Positions 17,220-26,054 are shown, counted from the stretch's first letter. The stretch: DNA of 48,131 nucleotides from Pseudomonadota bacterium (GCA_017881185.1 JADGRE010000016.1:1-48131); one strand, 5' to 3'. The notes: generated by a model from the letters alone, not told the origin. A program made the numbers and translations.

Positions 17220-17811
17220 GACCAAGCACTCCTTCGCGTTCGACGCGCGCTACTACCGGCGCTACTACGAGAACCCGAGCACGCGCGTGGAGAGCGCCGA
17301 AGACGCCGCGCGCCTGGGGCACTTCGTGGCGGCGTACATGCGCTACCTCGGCCAGCCCGTGCGCGAAGTACTGGACCTCGGCTGCGGCCTGGGCCACTTG
17401 CGCAAGGTGTTCGCGCGCGAGTTTCCAGCTGTCAGCTACACCGGCGTGGAGCACAGCGCATACCTGTGCGAACGCTACGGTTGGCAGCAAGGCTCGGCGG
17501 CCAGCTGGAAGTCGCGCAAGCGCTACGACCTCGTCATCTGCAAGGGCGTGCTGCAGTACCTCGACCGGCCGAGCGCACAGGCTGCGCTCGAAAATCTGGC
17601 CAAGCTGTGCCGCGGCGCGCTCTACCTCGAGGCCCTCACGCGCGAAGACTGGGAAGAAGCCTGCGACCAGCGGCGCACCGATGGCCAGGTCTACTTGCGC
17701 CCCGCGAGCTTCTACAAAAAGCGGCTTTCTCCGGCATTTAGCAGCTGCGGCGGCGGGCTTTTCCTGCACGAGCGCTCACAAGCCGTGCGCTACGCGCTCG
17801 AGACGCTGTAG
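17203..17811 (+). CDS. Class I SAM-dependent methyltransferase
   Basis: The 202-residue product has the methyltransferase nucleotide-binding motif EVLDLGCGLGHLRKVF near residue 56, an acidic second strand (YTGVEHS) and a third strand YDLVICKGVLQYLDRP that matches the motif of small-molecule methyltransferases of the Methyltransf_11/25 type. No substrate can be named. It begins inside the 3' end of queE (17-base overlap) and is followed by pip after 22 bases, so queE, this gene and pip may be read from one transcript. The overlap hints at a shared pathway with queE, but methylation is not a known step of queuosine synthesis, so the link may only be positional. Confidence 0.82.
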   Translation: MPKASETKHSFAFDARYYRRYYENPSTRVESAEDAARLGHFVAAYMRYLGQPVREVLDLGCGLGHLRKVFAREFPAVSYTGVEHSAYLCERYGWQQGSAASWKSRKRYDLVICKGVLQYLDRPSAQAALENLAKLCRGALYLEALTREDWEEACDQRRTDGQVYLRPASFYKKRLSPAFSSCGGGLFLHERSQAVRYALETL

Positions 17812-17833
17812 ACTAGGCACGAAGCTTCCACCG

Positions 17834-18793
17834 ATGCACGACCTGCAACCCATGCGCGGCCCCTACCCGGAGATCGCGCCCTACGATCGCAGCCGCTTGC
17901 GCGTGGACGACCTGCACGAGCTCTATTACGAGCAGTACGGCAACCCGCAGGGCAAGCCTGCGCTGTTCGTGCACGGCGGCCCCGGCGGCGGCACCACACC
18001 TGCACAGGCACGCTTCTGGGACCCCGCGCGCTACCGCATCGTGCTGTTCGATCAGCGCGGTTGCGGCAAGAGCACGCCGCACGCTTGCCTCGAGCGCAAC
18101 ACCACCTGGGATCTCGTGGCCGACATGGAGCGGCTGCGCATGCATCTGGGCATCGAGCGCTGGCAAGTGTTCGGTGGCTCGTGGGGCAGCACGCTCGCCC
18201 TGGCGTACGCGCAGAAGCATCCGGTGCGGGTCAGCGAGCTGGTGTTGCGTGGCATCTTCACGCTGCGCGACCGCGAGATCAGCTGGTTCTATCAAGATGG
18301 TGCCGGCCGCGTATTCCCCGAAGCCTGGGAGCACTACCTCGCCCCCATCCCCGAAGGCGAACGCGGCGACCTATTACACGCGTATCACAAACGCCTGACG
18401 AGTGACGATGCACAGACGCGCCTGGCAGCAGCCAAAGCCTGGAGCCTGTGGGAAGCCGTCACGAGCACGCTGCGTCCCAGCCCCGAGATGCGCAACTCGA
18501 TGGGCCGCGACGACTTCGCCTTGGCGTTCGCGCGCATCGAGTGCCACTACTTCGTGAACAAGGGCTTCTTCGAGCGCGAAACGCAGTTGCTCGACGACGT
18601 CGCCGCCATCCGCCACATCCCCGGCGTGATCGTGCAAGGCCGCTACGACATCGTGTGCCCGATGGAAACCGCCTGGGCACTGCACCGCGCCTGGCCCGAA
18701 GCCGTGCTCTGCGTGGCGCAAACCGCTGGCCACTCGGCCTTCGAACCCGAAATCGTGCACCATTTGATCACGGCGACTGATCAGTTTCGCTGA
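17834..18793 (+). CDS. pip: Proline iminopeptidase (S33, alpha/beta hydrolase)
   Basis: The 319-residue enzyme removes N-terminal proline from peptides in the cytoplasm. Motifs of the S33 family are plain: LFVHGGPGGGTTPAQ for the oxyanion region, FDQRGCGKSTPH, the nucleophile elbow GGSWGS (Ser116), the acid QGRYDIVCP (Asp272) and the His of AGHSAFEP (His300). Other family blocks are LRGIFTLRDREISWFYQDGA and FARIECHYFVNKGFF. Length is normal. The ATG at 17834 is chosen because the homologues start with a short segment before PYDRSRLRVDDLHELYYEQYG-type sequence; a longer frame beginning at 16562 reads through queE in the wrong phase and is a shadow. It is last of the queE run. Confidence 0.94.
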   Translation: MHDLQPMRGPYPEIAPYDRSRLRVDDLHELYYEQYGNPQGKPALFVHGGPGGGTTPAQARFWDPARYRIVLFDQRGCGKSTPHACLERNTTWDLVADMERLRMHLGIERWQVFGGSWGSTLALAYAQKHPVRVSELVLRGIFTLRDREISWFYQDGAGRVFPEAWEHYLAPIPEGERGDLLHAYHKRLTSDDAQTRLAAAKAWSLWEAVTSTLRPSPEMRNSMGRDDFALAFARIECHYFVNKGFFERETQLLDDVAAIRHIPGVIVQGRYDIVCPMETAWALHRAWPEAVLCVAQTAGHSAFEPEIVHHLITATDQFR

Positions 18794-18958
18794 GTGAGAG
18801 AGACTTGTCGTGGCGAACGGCGTGCTGGGGGACCGGGCTGCGTGCGGGGGACGATCCGCTTGCAAAGAGAGGCGGCCTGGGTAGCGAGAAGACCTATCCG
18901 CACGCCACGCAAGCAGATCTCGTCTCGTCGCGCCAAGTGCGCGCCCCGCTTCTCTCGT

Positions 18959-19879
18959 TCACCCAGCCAGCGATCGCAGCCCCGCCCGGTGCACTCGCCC
19001 CGGCAGCTCACGCCTCACGATCGCCTCCGCCACGCGCCCGGCGTCCCACAGCTTCTCGAGATCGATGCCGGTCGAGATGCCCATGTGGTGCAGCATGTAC
19101 ACGAGATCCTCGGTCGCCAGGTTCCCCGAGGCACCCGGCGCGTACGGACAACCACCGAGGCCCGCGATCGCTGCATCGAAGGTGCGGATACCCATCGCCA
19201 GGCCGATCAGCACGTTGGCCAGCGCCTGGCCGCGCGTGTCGTGCATGTGCATGGCGAGCTTGTCAGCTGCAATCTCGGACAGCATCAGCTTCAAGATGCG
19301 TTGCGTCTGCACCGGAGTGCCCACACCCAGCGTGTCGCCGAGCGAAATCTCGTAGCAACCGAGCGCGAGCAGACGCTGGGCCAGCGCCAGCGCGCGCCGC
19401 GGATCGACATCGCCCTCGTACGGGCAACCCCACACCGTCGACACGTAACCGCGCACACGCATGCCGTGGGAGAGTGCCTGCGGCACGAGCTCCGCAAACA
19501 CCGCGACCGCTTCGTCGACCGACTTGTTGATGTTGCGCCGGTTGTGCGTCTCGCTGGCGCTCAAGAACACCGCCACCTCGCGCAGACCCGCGGCCCGCGC
19601 ACGCTCGAGGCCTTGCAGATTCGGGCACAGCGCGCTCAGCGATACGCCTTCGCGCGCCTCGAGCAATTGCGCGAGGTTGTCGGCGTCCGCCAGCTGCGGG
19701 ATCCAGTGCGGCGAGACGAAGCTCGTCATCTCCACGCGCGTGCAGCCCGCGGCGATCAGCGCCTCGATCAAGCGCAGCTTGCGCACCGTGCCGACGGTCG
19801 CCGCTTCGTTCTGCAGTCCGTCGCGTGGACCCACCTCGTAGATGGAGACCGTGTCGGGCAAATGATCGAGCAGCGTCAT
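18959..19879 (-). CDS. mvaB: Hydroxymethylglutaryl-CoA lyase
   Basis: The 306-residue enzyme cleaves HMG-CoA into acetyl-CoA and acetoacetate at the end of leucine catabolism. It has the TIM-barrel opening VSIYEVGPRDGLQNE with the metal-binding Asp, EMTSFVSPHWIPQLAD, the HMH metal-ligand motif in LAMHMHDTRGQALAN, and the family active-site signature GLGGCPYAPGASGNLATED with the catalytic Cys. Two starts are possible: GTG 19885 and ATG 19879. I prefer the ATG because a TTGACC/GACAAT promoter sits exactly where it would start transcription at that ATG. The gene is convergent with pip, 165 bases apart, and no other leucine-pathway gene is nearby. Confidence 0.93.
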   Translation of the reverse strand: MTLLDHLPDTVSIYEVGPRDGLQNEAATVGTVRKLRLIEALIAAGCTRVEMTSFVSPHWIPQLADADNLAQLLEAREGVSLSALCPNLQGLERARAAGLREVAVFLSASETHNRRNINKSVDEAVAVFAELVPQALSHGMRVRGYVSTVWGCPYEGDVDPRRALALAQRLLALGCYEISLGDTLGVGTPVQTQRILKLMLSEIAADKLAMHMHDTRGQALANVLIGLAMGIRTFDAAIAGLGGCPYAPGASGNLATEDLVYMLHHMGISTGIDLEKLWDAGRVAEAIVRRELPGRVHRAGLRSLAG

Positions 19880-19885
19880 GTCCAC

Positions 19886-19913
19886 ATTGTCCGGCGCGAC
19901 GCAGACAGGTCAA
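19886..19913 (-). promoter_or_regulatory. Promoter with TTGACC and GACAAT, leaderless at mvaB
   Basis: On the minus strand TTGACC (19913-19908) and GACAAT (19891-19886) are 16 bases apart, and the ATG at 19879 follows six bases later. It is the best two-box promoter among the leaderless candidates in the window. Confidence 0.5.
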
Positions 19914-19989
19914 GCGCGGCCTTCACCTACACCGCTGTCGCTGTGAGCCTTGCGTCGAGCGCGGCGGAACCCAGAGCCGATCTCAATAC

Positions 19990-20200
19990 CCTGAGCGAGT
20001 GGATTTCGGAGCGCGACGGGCCCGAGCGACGCGACCTGCGCGGCACAGAAATTCACCAATGGTTGCGGGCACTACACGCAGCTCGTCTGGCGCGCCACGA
20101 GCATGCTCGGCTGCGGCGTGGCCTCGTGCGGCAGCTCCGGAAGCGGCTACAAAGAGTTCTGGGTCTGCAACTACACGATGCCGGGCACTACGTCGGTCAG
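19990..20200 (+). pseudogene. CAP/SCP-domain (PR-1-like) gene remnant with two frameshifts
   Basis: A clear CAP-domain core is readable from 20052: FTNGCGHYTQLVWRATSMLG, then CGVASC and, after a Ser/Gly spacer, EFWVCNYTMPG, with the family His, the Cys pairs and the NYxxPG motif. It cannot be a working gene as written. Upstream, the preceding CAP segment LSEWISERDGP is in another frame, and the core frame meets a stop at 19992. Downstream, the expected C-terminal GHYVGQAPH is in a third frame, one base out, right after MPG. No signal peptide or start is found. CAP proteins are usually secreted Cys-rich proteins. The remnant lies between mvaB and the murein endopeptidase gene; nothing else fills 19914-20322. 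Confidence 0.7.
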
Positions 20201-20322
20201 GCGCCTCACCGAGCGCTACGTCCCTGTTTGGGGCGGTTTTGTCGAGCCGCGACACGATGCTAGGCTCACTCCCCCCGCGCGAGCGCACCACTTGGATGCC
20301 TCGCCGACCGTAGCTGAGGTCC

Positions 20323-21489
20323 ATGGCAGTAGTGTCCGACTCGTCCCTGCGAAACTCGATGCCGCTGTTCGGGCGTGCTGGCGCTGGTGTCGCCGCACTG
20401 TTGCTCGCAGGCGTGAGCTTTGGCGCGACGAGCTTCGGTGCTGTGCACAGCGCGTACGCAGCTCCCCCGGCTGGCAACATGGTCGCCTCGACCAAGCCGC
20501 CGGCCGCGCAGTGGATCCAGCACGAGGTGTTGCCGGGCGAGCGCCTGGCCGAGATCGCCGACCGCTACGCGGTCTCCACGGCGTCGATCGCACGCTGGAA
20601 CAAGCTCGATGCCGAGCATCCGCACTACCGCTCCGGCCAGAAGCTGCGCGTGCAGACCCAGCTGCCCGAGCGCCAGCGCCAGAAGGTCCACTACGCCGTG
20701 CGCGAAGGCGACTCCTGGGCGCGCATCGCCGAACGCTTTCACGTACCGCAGCACGACCTGCAGCACGTCTGGAACCACGCCGACGGCTCACCGCTGCGCG
20801 TGGGCCAAGAAATCCTGGTCTGGTCCGAGCCCACGCCGGCGCCTGCCAGCAACGACGCAGGCGACGGCTACGACGACGGCTACGACGAGAACAATGACGA
20901 CGACGCGCGAAGCGGCACCCTGCCAGAGGCCGCCCAGAGCGTCGGCGGCCCGGCCCACGGTCACTTGGTGGGCGGGGTGCAGATCCCGAGAAACGACGCG
21001 CTCTACACGCTGCGCGATCCCGAGCGCGCCTACGGCAGCAGCCACGCCATCGCAGCGTTGCAGCGCGGCATCGCCGCGTTCCGGCACGACAGCAGCTTCA
21101 GCCGCGAGCTGCTCATCGAGGACATGAGCGTGCGCCGCGGCGGACGCTTCGGACCCCACCACTCGCATCGCAGCGGCCGCGACGTCGACATCGCGTTGCC
21201 ACTGCAATCGGGTGCCGTCGCGTACATCGACTGGGCCGCCACCTGGCAACTGATCCACGCGTTGGTCGGCACCGGCGAGATCCGTTACATCTTCTTGTCG
21301 CGCCAGCGCCAGCAGCTGCTCTACAAGGCGGCCAAGCAAGCCGGCGCGTCGGAAGCCGAGCTCGACTCCGTGCTGCAGTATCCGCGGCGCGCGCGCCTGG
21401 CCATCGTGCGCCATGCACACGGTCACACGCAGCACATGCACGTGCGCTTCCGCTGCGGGCCGCAAGAGAGCTCTTGCGAAGAGATCTGA
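20323..21489 (+). CDS. mepA: LysM-containing penicillin-insensitive murein endopeptidase (M74)
   Basis: The 388-residue exported protein has a signal peptide ending near HSAYA, then two LysM peptidoglycan-binding modules (about residues 68-108, HEVLPGERLAEIADRY, and about 124-166, HYAVREGDSWARIAERF). An Asp/Asn-rich linker follows (about 180-200). The C-terminal domain, about residues 210-380, is a MepA/M74 metallo-endopeptidase: HSHRSGRDVDIALPL and HGHTQHMHVRF provide the zinc-binding His/Asp residues. Such enzymes cut the D-Ala-meso-diaminopimelate cross-links of peptidoglycan and are not blocked by penicillin. E. coli MepA lacks LysM modules, so the fusion gives extra wall targeting. It converges on the cytochrome-like gene across a strong hairpin. 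It could serve wall growth or predation. Confidence 0.92.
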   Translation: MAVVSDSSLRNSMPLFGRAGAGVAALLLAGVSFGATSFGAVHSAYAAPPAGNMVASTKPPAAQWIQHEVLPGERLAEIADRYAVSTASIARWNKLDAEHPHYRSGQKLRVQTQLPERQRQKVHYAVREGDSWARIAERFHVPQHDLQHVWNHADGSPLRVGQEILVWSEPTPAPASNDAGDGYDDGYDENNDDDARSGTLPEAAQSVGGPAHGHLVGGVQIPRNDALYTLRDPERAYGSSHAIAALQRGIAAFRHDSSFSRELLIEDMSVRRGGRFGPHHSHRSGRDVDIALPLQSGAVAYIDWAATWQLIHALVGTGEIRYIFLSRQRQQLLYKAAKQAGASEAELDSVLQYPRRARLAIVRHAHGHTQHMHVRFRCGPQESSCEEI

Positions 21490-21497
21490 GCTTGCGC

Positions 21498-21553
21498 GGC
21501 GCGGCGCGCGCACCGACGACAACGACGACGATGCGTGCTCAGCGCGCCGCGCC
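21498..21553. terminator. GC-rich hairpin between convergent genes
   Basis: GGCGCGGCGCGC (21498-21509) is the perfect complement of GCGCGCCGCGCC (21542-21553), and the inner GCAC/GTGC pairs extend the stem with a three-base bulge. It begins nine bases after the mepA stop and its right arm lies in the last codons of the opposing gene. There is no T-tract, so it is only a candidate bidirectional terminator. Confidence 0.45.
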
Positions 21554-22480
21554 GGAGTTGATCCAGGTGCACACCGCCGCGAGCACGTCGCTCGACAGCT
21601 GCGCACCGCCGAGCGGCATGGCGTCGCCGCACACGGGCATCGCAGCCGGCGTCGTCAGCTTCTGATACAGCAGCGAACCCTGACAGTTGCCAGCCACGAC
21701 CAGCGTGCCCTTGCCGGAGCACTTGCCGCTCGCGAACGCCGGCTTGCCGACGAGACTGGCGTACGCAGCATCCGCGGTGCCGAAGTCGAGCTGCTGCTGG
21801 CCCGCGTACGGATTGCTGGGCGCGAGGTTGTGGCAAGCGGCGCACTTGGGCTTCAGCTGATTGTCGTAGAGCGACTGAAAGCTCGCCGTCACCACCACGC
21901 CGTGTGCAGGCAACACGGCACCGATGGCCGTCGCCGCAGCCGCGTTGCTGTACGTGGTCGTCGCCGCGACCACCGGTGCGTTGCAGGCCAACCAGTTGCG
22001 CAGCAACTTCTGTCCCTGCGCGCTGCCGACCGCCGGCAGCGACGCCACACCGAGCATGCCGGCGCCTAGATCGCGCTGCCAGGCGATCGGCAGCTGCGCC
22101 GCTTGACCCGCGTTGCCCGGCGGCATCTGCCCCGACTCCACGCGATCGAACAAGCCCTCGGGGTCGTGCTTGATCTTCGCAAGCCCGGCTTGCAGCACCG
22201 CGCGGTCATGATCGACCGAGGTCGCCGTGAGCACGGTGACGTCGAGGTTCGCGCCGTGCGGTGCACCGTAGCGCGCGACGCCATTGGCGCCTGCAGCGTG
22301 ACAGAACGAACCCGCGCACGATTGGTAGATGAGCGCTTGGCCTTCGTAGTACGGCACTCCGTCCGGCGTGTAGACGACCGCAGTTGCGGCGGTCATGTCG
22401 CAGGTGCCCAAGCTGTCCTCGCAGCCCAACCCGGCCACGACAGCAGCAGCGGCTGCCAAAATCAGAGCTGCAAGACGCAT
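21539..22480 (-). CDS. Lipoprotein with two c-type-heme-like motifs
   Basis: The 313-residue product starts with a lipoprotein signal ending GLGC, with AAGGAG about eight bases upstream of the ATG. It carries two heme-c-like sites: SCAGSFCHAAG (CX4CH, about residue 55) and KCAACHNLA (CxxCH, about residue 217). The first lies in a planctomycete/myxobacterial cytochrome-like segment with QMPPG further on, the second sits before a Gly-rich Cys segment with CSGKGTLVVAGNCQGS and AMPVCGDAMPLGG. PMPPGG-like loops after CxxCH are a usual feature of these proteins. It probably faces the periplasm or cell surface and shuttles electrons, but whether heme is attached is not known. It converges with mepA. 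Confidence 0.82.
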   Translation of the reverse strand: MRLAALILAAAAAVVAGLGCEDSLGTCDMTAATAVVYTPDGVPYYEGQALIYQSCAGSFCHAAGANGVARYGAPHGANLDVTVLTATSVDHDRAVLQAGLAKIKHDPEGLFDRVESGQMPPGNAGQAAQLPIAWQRDLGAGMLGVASLPAVGSAQGQKLLRNWLACNAPVVAATTTYSNAAAATAIGAVLPAHGVVVTASFQSLYDNQLKPKCAACHNLAPSNPYAGQQQLDFGTADAAYASLVGKPAFASGKCSGKGTLVVAGNCQGSLLYQKLTTPAAMPVCGDAMPLGGAQLSSDVLAAVCTWINSGAAR

Positions 22481-22642
22481 ACGTGGGTCTCCTTACGAGC
22501 GGCAGCAACGATGCGATGCCCGTCCAGTGGGGTCAAGAGAGGTACGCGTGCCTGCGCAAACACGTACTGCACGCTGCACACGCAACCCGGGCGGGCCAGC
22601 GCCGAATAGACCTCAAACAAACCTCCCGGCGGAGCATCTGGC

Positions 22643-23050
22643 ATGGAAAAGCTATCGACTTGGCGCGCGGCGCACGACAATGCACACTGGCTGAAGATGC
22701 AGCTCTCGCCTTGCGCCCGCGCCACCGGCAGCTGCACGCTGCGCAGCTTGCTGCGCGCGGGCGTGTGCGCGCTGGCGCTTGCGGGCATCACCGAGCGCGC
22801 ACAGGCCACCGACCCGAGCGTGTTCCTCACCGAGATCATCACCCCCGCTGGCTGGGAGGTGCGTAGCTCCGGCAAGCACTGCAGCTGGGCGAGCGACGCC
22901 GCCACCAACGCCGAGCTCGTCACGCCCGACGGCTGGCGCGACACGCAAGCACCCGAGCCGAGTTGGACAGGTAGTTGTATGTGTTCCGAGTTGGTCGTGC
23001 CGGACGCCTGGGCAAGCACCGCCAGCGCGCACGCCGGCAAACGCAAGTAG
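22643..23050 (+). CDS. Small secreted protein with three EhhxPxxW repeats
   Basis: The 135-residue ORF has a GGAG ribosome site about ten bases upstream and a hydrophobic stretch LLRAGVCALALAGITERAQA that looks like a signal peptide cut after AQA (near residue 55). The remaining 80 residues hold three related segments: TEIITPAGWE, AELVTPDGW and SELVVPDAW, each followed by a Ser/Cys-rich spacer (HCSW, CMCS). I know no family with this pattern. It lies 69 bases upstream of the hybrid histidine kinase gene on the same strand, which could make it a ligand or periplasmic partner, but that is speculation. A competing frame on the minus strand covers the same bases; the signal peptide and repeats favour this one. 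Confidence 0.5.
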   Translation: MEKLSTWRAAHDNAHWLKMQLSPCARATGSCTLRSLLRAGVCALALAGITERAQATDPSVFLTEIITPAGWEVRSSGKHCSWASDAATNAELVTPDGWRDTQAPEPSWTGSCMCSELVVPDAWASTASAHAGKRK

Positions 23051-23119
23051 GCCGTGTCGATCGCGCAACGCGCGTAAATCACTCCTGCAATTTCCAAATC
23101 TGTCCGAAAAATCTATAAA

Positions 23120-24976
23120 ATGAGCGGGGCACTGCCCGTTGCCCGCTTCATGGTTGATCCGCCCAAAATTCCGACCGTCGCAGGGACGTTCGCGCAGTCC
23201 GAAGTCGCCGAGAGCGCCGTGCGCGGCGCCATGAACGCGATGCTCGCCGAGTCCATGCGACCGATCTGCGTCGGACTCGCGCTCTTCTATGCGCTGCTCA
23301 GCATTTGGTACGGCCACCAGTTGGCGAGCTCACCGAGCACGGGCGAAACCTTGAGCATCGCACTCGGTCCGCTGACGGTGCGGCTGTCCTCGGGCGCGCT
23401 CATCCCGCTATCGACCGGCCTGTTCTCGTTCGGCTTGCTGGCGGTGGCGGTGTGGTTCGAGCGCAACAAGCTGCCGGCGCGCTTCGCGCATCCCGTCGCC
23501 GCCACCATTGGCCTCGCGGTGATCGTGAACTGCCTCGTGCTGCTGGTCAGCTCCGGCGAGCCGCGTCAGACCACCAACTTGATGATCGCGCAGATCGGCT
23601 TCGGCTGTCTGCTCTTGTCCGCACGTTGGTTCTCGCTCTTGTCAGCGGTATCGCTCGGCGGCTGGTTGTGGGTCGCGGGTGGGCGACGGCAGGAGATCGG
23701 CTGGTACCACTTCGGGATGGCGCTGGTGCAAGCCACACTCTTCGGCGGCTTCGTGCTCTACCTGCGCATCCGCAGCCAACGCAACCTACAGCGCATGTAC
23801 CTGCGCGACCAGGCGTTCAAGCAGTACCTGCAGGCCGCCAACGCCGAAGCGCTGGTGGCCGTCAAGGCCAAGGCGGAGTTCCTGGCGAACATGAGCCACG
23901 AGATCCGCACGCCGATGACGGCGATGCTGGGCATGACCGAGCTCTTGCAGATGACCGAGCTCGACGCCACGCAGCGCGACTACGCCGACACGGTAGCGCG
24001 CTCGGGCAACACATTGTTGCAGCTGGTCAACGACATCCTGGATTTTTCGAAGATCGAAGCGGGTCAGCTCTCCATCGAAGAGGTGCGCTTCGACGTGAAC
24101 GAGCTCGCGGCCGAAGTGCACGAAATGCTCGAGGTGAAGGCCAGGCAGAAGAACATCGAGCTGCACATCGAGGTGGCCCCCGGCACGCCGGCGCGCTTCC
24201 GCGGTGACCCGACGCGCATCAAACAGGTGCTGGTGAACCTGATCGGCAACGCCATCAAGTTCACCCACCAAGGCAGCGTGACCTTGCGCGCGTCGGCCAC
24301 GCCTGCAGGCATCGGGCACTACGTGGTGGCCTTCGCGGTGATCGACACCGGCATCGGCATCGCGCCCGAGCACCAGAGCCGCGTGTTCGATGCCTTCACG
24401 CAGGCAGACACCTCCACCACGCGCCGCTACGGCGGCACGGGCTTGGGCTTGGCGATCTCGAGTCAGCTGGTGCGGCTGATGGGCGGCGCGATCGCGCTGC
24501 ACAGCGAAGCGCGCAAGGGCTCCACCTTCACGGTCAGCTTGCCTTTGCCGGTCGAAGAAGGGGCACGCTCGCTGCCGCCGGAAGCCGACGACGAGCCCGA
24601 GCGCAAGTTCTCCGCGAAGGTCTTGCTCGTGGAAGACAACGAAGAGAACCGTGCGCTCACGCTCAAGCTTCTGCAGTATCTGGGTTGCGAGGTGGCAGAA
24701 GCGGCCGACGGTTGCGACGCGCTCGAGCAGCTGGAACAGCACGACTTCGATCTCGTGTTCATGGATTGCCACATGCCCAAGCTCAGCGGCTACGACGCCA
24801 CGCGCGCGCTGCGCGAGCGCGAACAGAACGGCAAGCACACCACCATCATCGCACTGACGGCGTCGGTCCTACCCGAAGAGCGCCAGCACTGCCTGGACGT
24901 GGGCATGGACGACTACGTGGGCAAGCCGTTCAACCGCGGCGATTTGCGGCAAATGCTCGAACGCTGGCTGCACTGA
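23120..24976 (+). CDS. Hybrid histidine kinase with C-terminal receiver
   Basis: The 618-residue protein has about six membrane segments in its first 220 residues and no large periplasmic loop. A short coiled linker leads to the kinase core: H-box [13 protein letters not shown] (phosphorylated His260), the second dimerisation helix [19 protein letters not shown]-box [11 protein letters not shown]1 [11 protein letters not shown], and G2 [10 protein letters not shown]. The C-terminal receiver has the acidic pair VEDN, the phospho-acceptor [11 protein letters not shown] (Asp549), a Thr in ALTAS and the Lys in VGKPF. This is the usual layout of a phosphorelay kinase. A TATAAA box directly precedes the ATG, so if it is a -10 the true start may be the ATG at 23150. 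The gene follows the small secreted repeat protein. Confidence 0.93.
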   Translation: MSGALPVARFMVDPPKIPTVAGTFAQSEVAESAVRGAMNAMLAESMRPICVGLALFYALLSIWYGHQLASSPSTGETLSIALGPLTVRLSSGALIPLSTGLFSFGLLAVAVWFERNKLPARFAHPVAATIGLAVIVNCLVLLVSSGEPRQTTNLMIAQIGFGCLLLSARWFSLLSAVSLGGWLWVAGGRRQEIGWYHFGMALVQATLFGGFVLYLRIRSQRNLQRMYLRDQAFKQYLQAANAEALVAVKAKAEFLANMSHEIRTPMTAMLGMTELLQMTELDATQRDYADTVARSGNTLLQLVNDILDFSKIEAGQLSIEEVRFDVNELAAEVHEMLEVKARQKNIELHIEVAPGTPARFRGDPTRIKQVLVNLIGNAIKFTHQGSVTLRASATPAGIGHYVVAFAVIDTGIGIAPEHQSRVFDAFTQADTSTTRRYGGTGLGLAISSQLVRLMGGAIALHSEARKGSTFTVSLPLPVEEGARSLPPEADDEPERKFSAKVLLVEDNEENRALTLKLLQYLGCEVAEAADGCDALEQLEQHDFDLVFMDCHMPKLSGYDATRALREREQNGKHTTIIALTASVLPEERQHCLDVGMDDYVGKPFNRGDLRQMLERWLH

Positions 24977-24980
24977 GCCA

Positions 24981-26054
24981 TCACACGAGCTTGGGCCCGA
25001 CGCAGTGCAGACCGCATTCCTTCTGGGTGGCAGCCTCCCACCACCAGCGACCCTCGCGCTCGTGCTGACCCGGCGTGACCGCGCGCGTGCACGGCTCGCA
25101 ACCTATCGACACGAAACCACGCTCGTGCAGCGGGTTGTACGGCACGTCGTTGTCGCGGATGTACTTCCAGACCTGCGCCGAGCTCCAGTGCGACAGCGGG
25201 TTGAGCTTGACGAGCGCGCCGCTCTTGCCCGTGAAGCCGGCGTCGAGCTGCAGCACGGGCACCTGCGCGCGCGTCGCGGGGCTCTGGTCTTTGCGCTGGC
25301 CCGTCATCCACGCGTGGTAGCCGGCGAGCGTGCGCCGCAAGGGCTCGACCTTGCGCACGGCGCAGCACTCTTGATGGCCGTCTTCGTAGAAGCTGAACAG
25401 ACCCTTCTTGCGCACGAAGGCTTGCAGCGCGCGCGCGTCGGGGCTGATCAGATCGATCGACAGACCGTAGTGCGTGCGCACCTTGTCGATGAAACGGTAG
25501 GTCTCGGGGTGCAAGCGTCCGGTGTCGAGGCAGAACACCGAGGGGGTGAAGCCGGCGCGCACCGCGAGATCGATGAGCACGACGTCTTCGGCGCCGCTCC
25601 AGGCGATGGCGCAGTCGCTGCCCCAACGCTCGAGAGCGAAGCGCACGATGTCGAGAGGCTCGCTGGCTGCGAGCTTGAGCGCGAGCTCAGCGAGCTCTAC
25701 GGCGGTCAGCGGGCTGTCTGCAGCTGACGGCGGCGGCGATTCGACCACGCGCTCGACCGACCGAGCGAGCGAGCGCACGAGCTTGATGGTGCTCTCGACG
25801 ACCTGCTCGTGGCCGCGATCGTCGCGCACCACGAAGAAGGGCGCAGCCGCCACGCCGAAGCGCGCACCCAGCTGCATGCCTTCGGAGTGAGGCTCACCTT
25901 CCACGGCCCACACGATGCGGTCGATACGCTCCCACAGGCCGTGGCCGCGCAACACGCCTTCGGCCTGCACGCACTTGCGGCAGTCGTCGCCGTTGCCCAG
26001 CCGCTTCTTGACCATCGTGACGTGCGTGAGTTGCGTGGCTTGCGTGGCTTGCAT
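24981..26054 (-). CDS. cysH: APS/PAPS reductase with N-terminal thioredoxin-like domain
   Basis: From the ATG at 26054 the product is 357 residues. Residues about 14-110 form a small redox-like domain with NGDDCRKC (CxxC), a strand IVWAVEGE and the segment [12 protein letters not shown], which fits a thioredoxin/glutaredoxin fold with its cis-Pro. Residues about 140-357 are an adenylylsulfate reductase: [17 protein letters not shown] is the nucleotide-binding PP-loop, [13 protein letters not shown] binds the sulfonucleotide, and CC in HQECCAVRK plus CEPC are the ligands of the [4Fe-4S] cluster found in APS-type enzymes. ECGLH at the C-terminus holds the catalytic Cys. The enzyme reduces APS (or PAPS) to sulfite for cysteine synthesis. 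Other sulfate-assimilation genes are absent. The first codons are a near-perfect 9-bp repeat. Confidence 0.9.
   Translation of the reverse strand: MQATQATQLTHVTMVKKRLGNGDDCRKCVQAEGVLRGHGLWERIDRIVWAVEGEPHSEGMQLGARFGVAAAPFFVVRDDRGHEQVVESTIKLVRSLARSVERVVESPPPSAADSPLTAVELAELALKLAASEPLDIVRFALERWGSDCAIAWSGAEDVVLIDLAVRAGFTPSVFCLDTGRLHPETYRFIDKVRTHYGLSIDLISPDARALQAFVRKKGLFSFYEDGHQECCAVRKVEPLRRTLAGYHAWMTGQRKDQSPATRAQVPVLQLDAGFTGKSGALVKLNPLSHWSSAQVWKYIRDNDVPYNPLHERGFVSIGCEPCTRAVTPGQHEREGRWWWEAATQKECGLHCVGPKLV

Noticed and set aside
16562..18793. Open frame of 743 codons giving a fusion of unknown sequence to pip
   Set aside because: The first 424 codons are read in the wrong phase over queE and the methyltransferase; only the part from 17834 is family-like.
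18794..18958. Terminator between pip and mvaB
   Set aside because: Only weak complementarity between GAGAG and CTCTC runs was found; no stable stem.
23114..23119. TATAAA as a leaderless box for the histidine kinase gene
   Set aside because: It touches the ATG, so a start seven bases downstream would lie inside the frame; it may instead mean the ATG at 23150 is used, but this is not settled.
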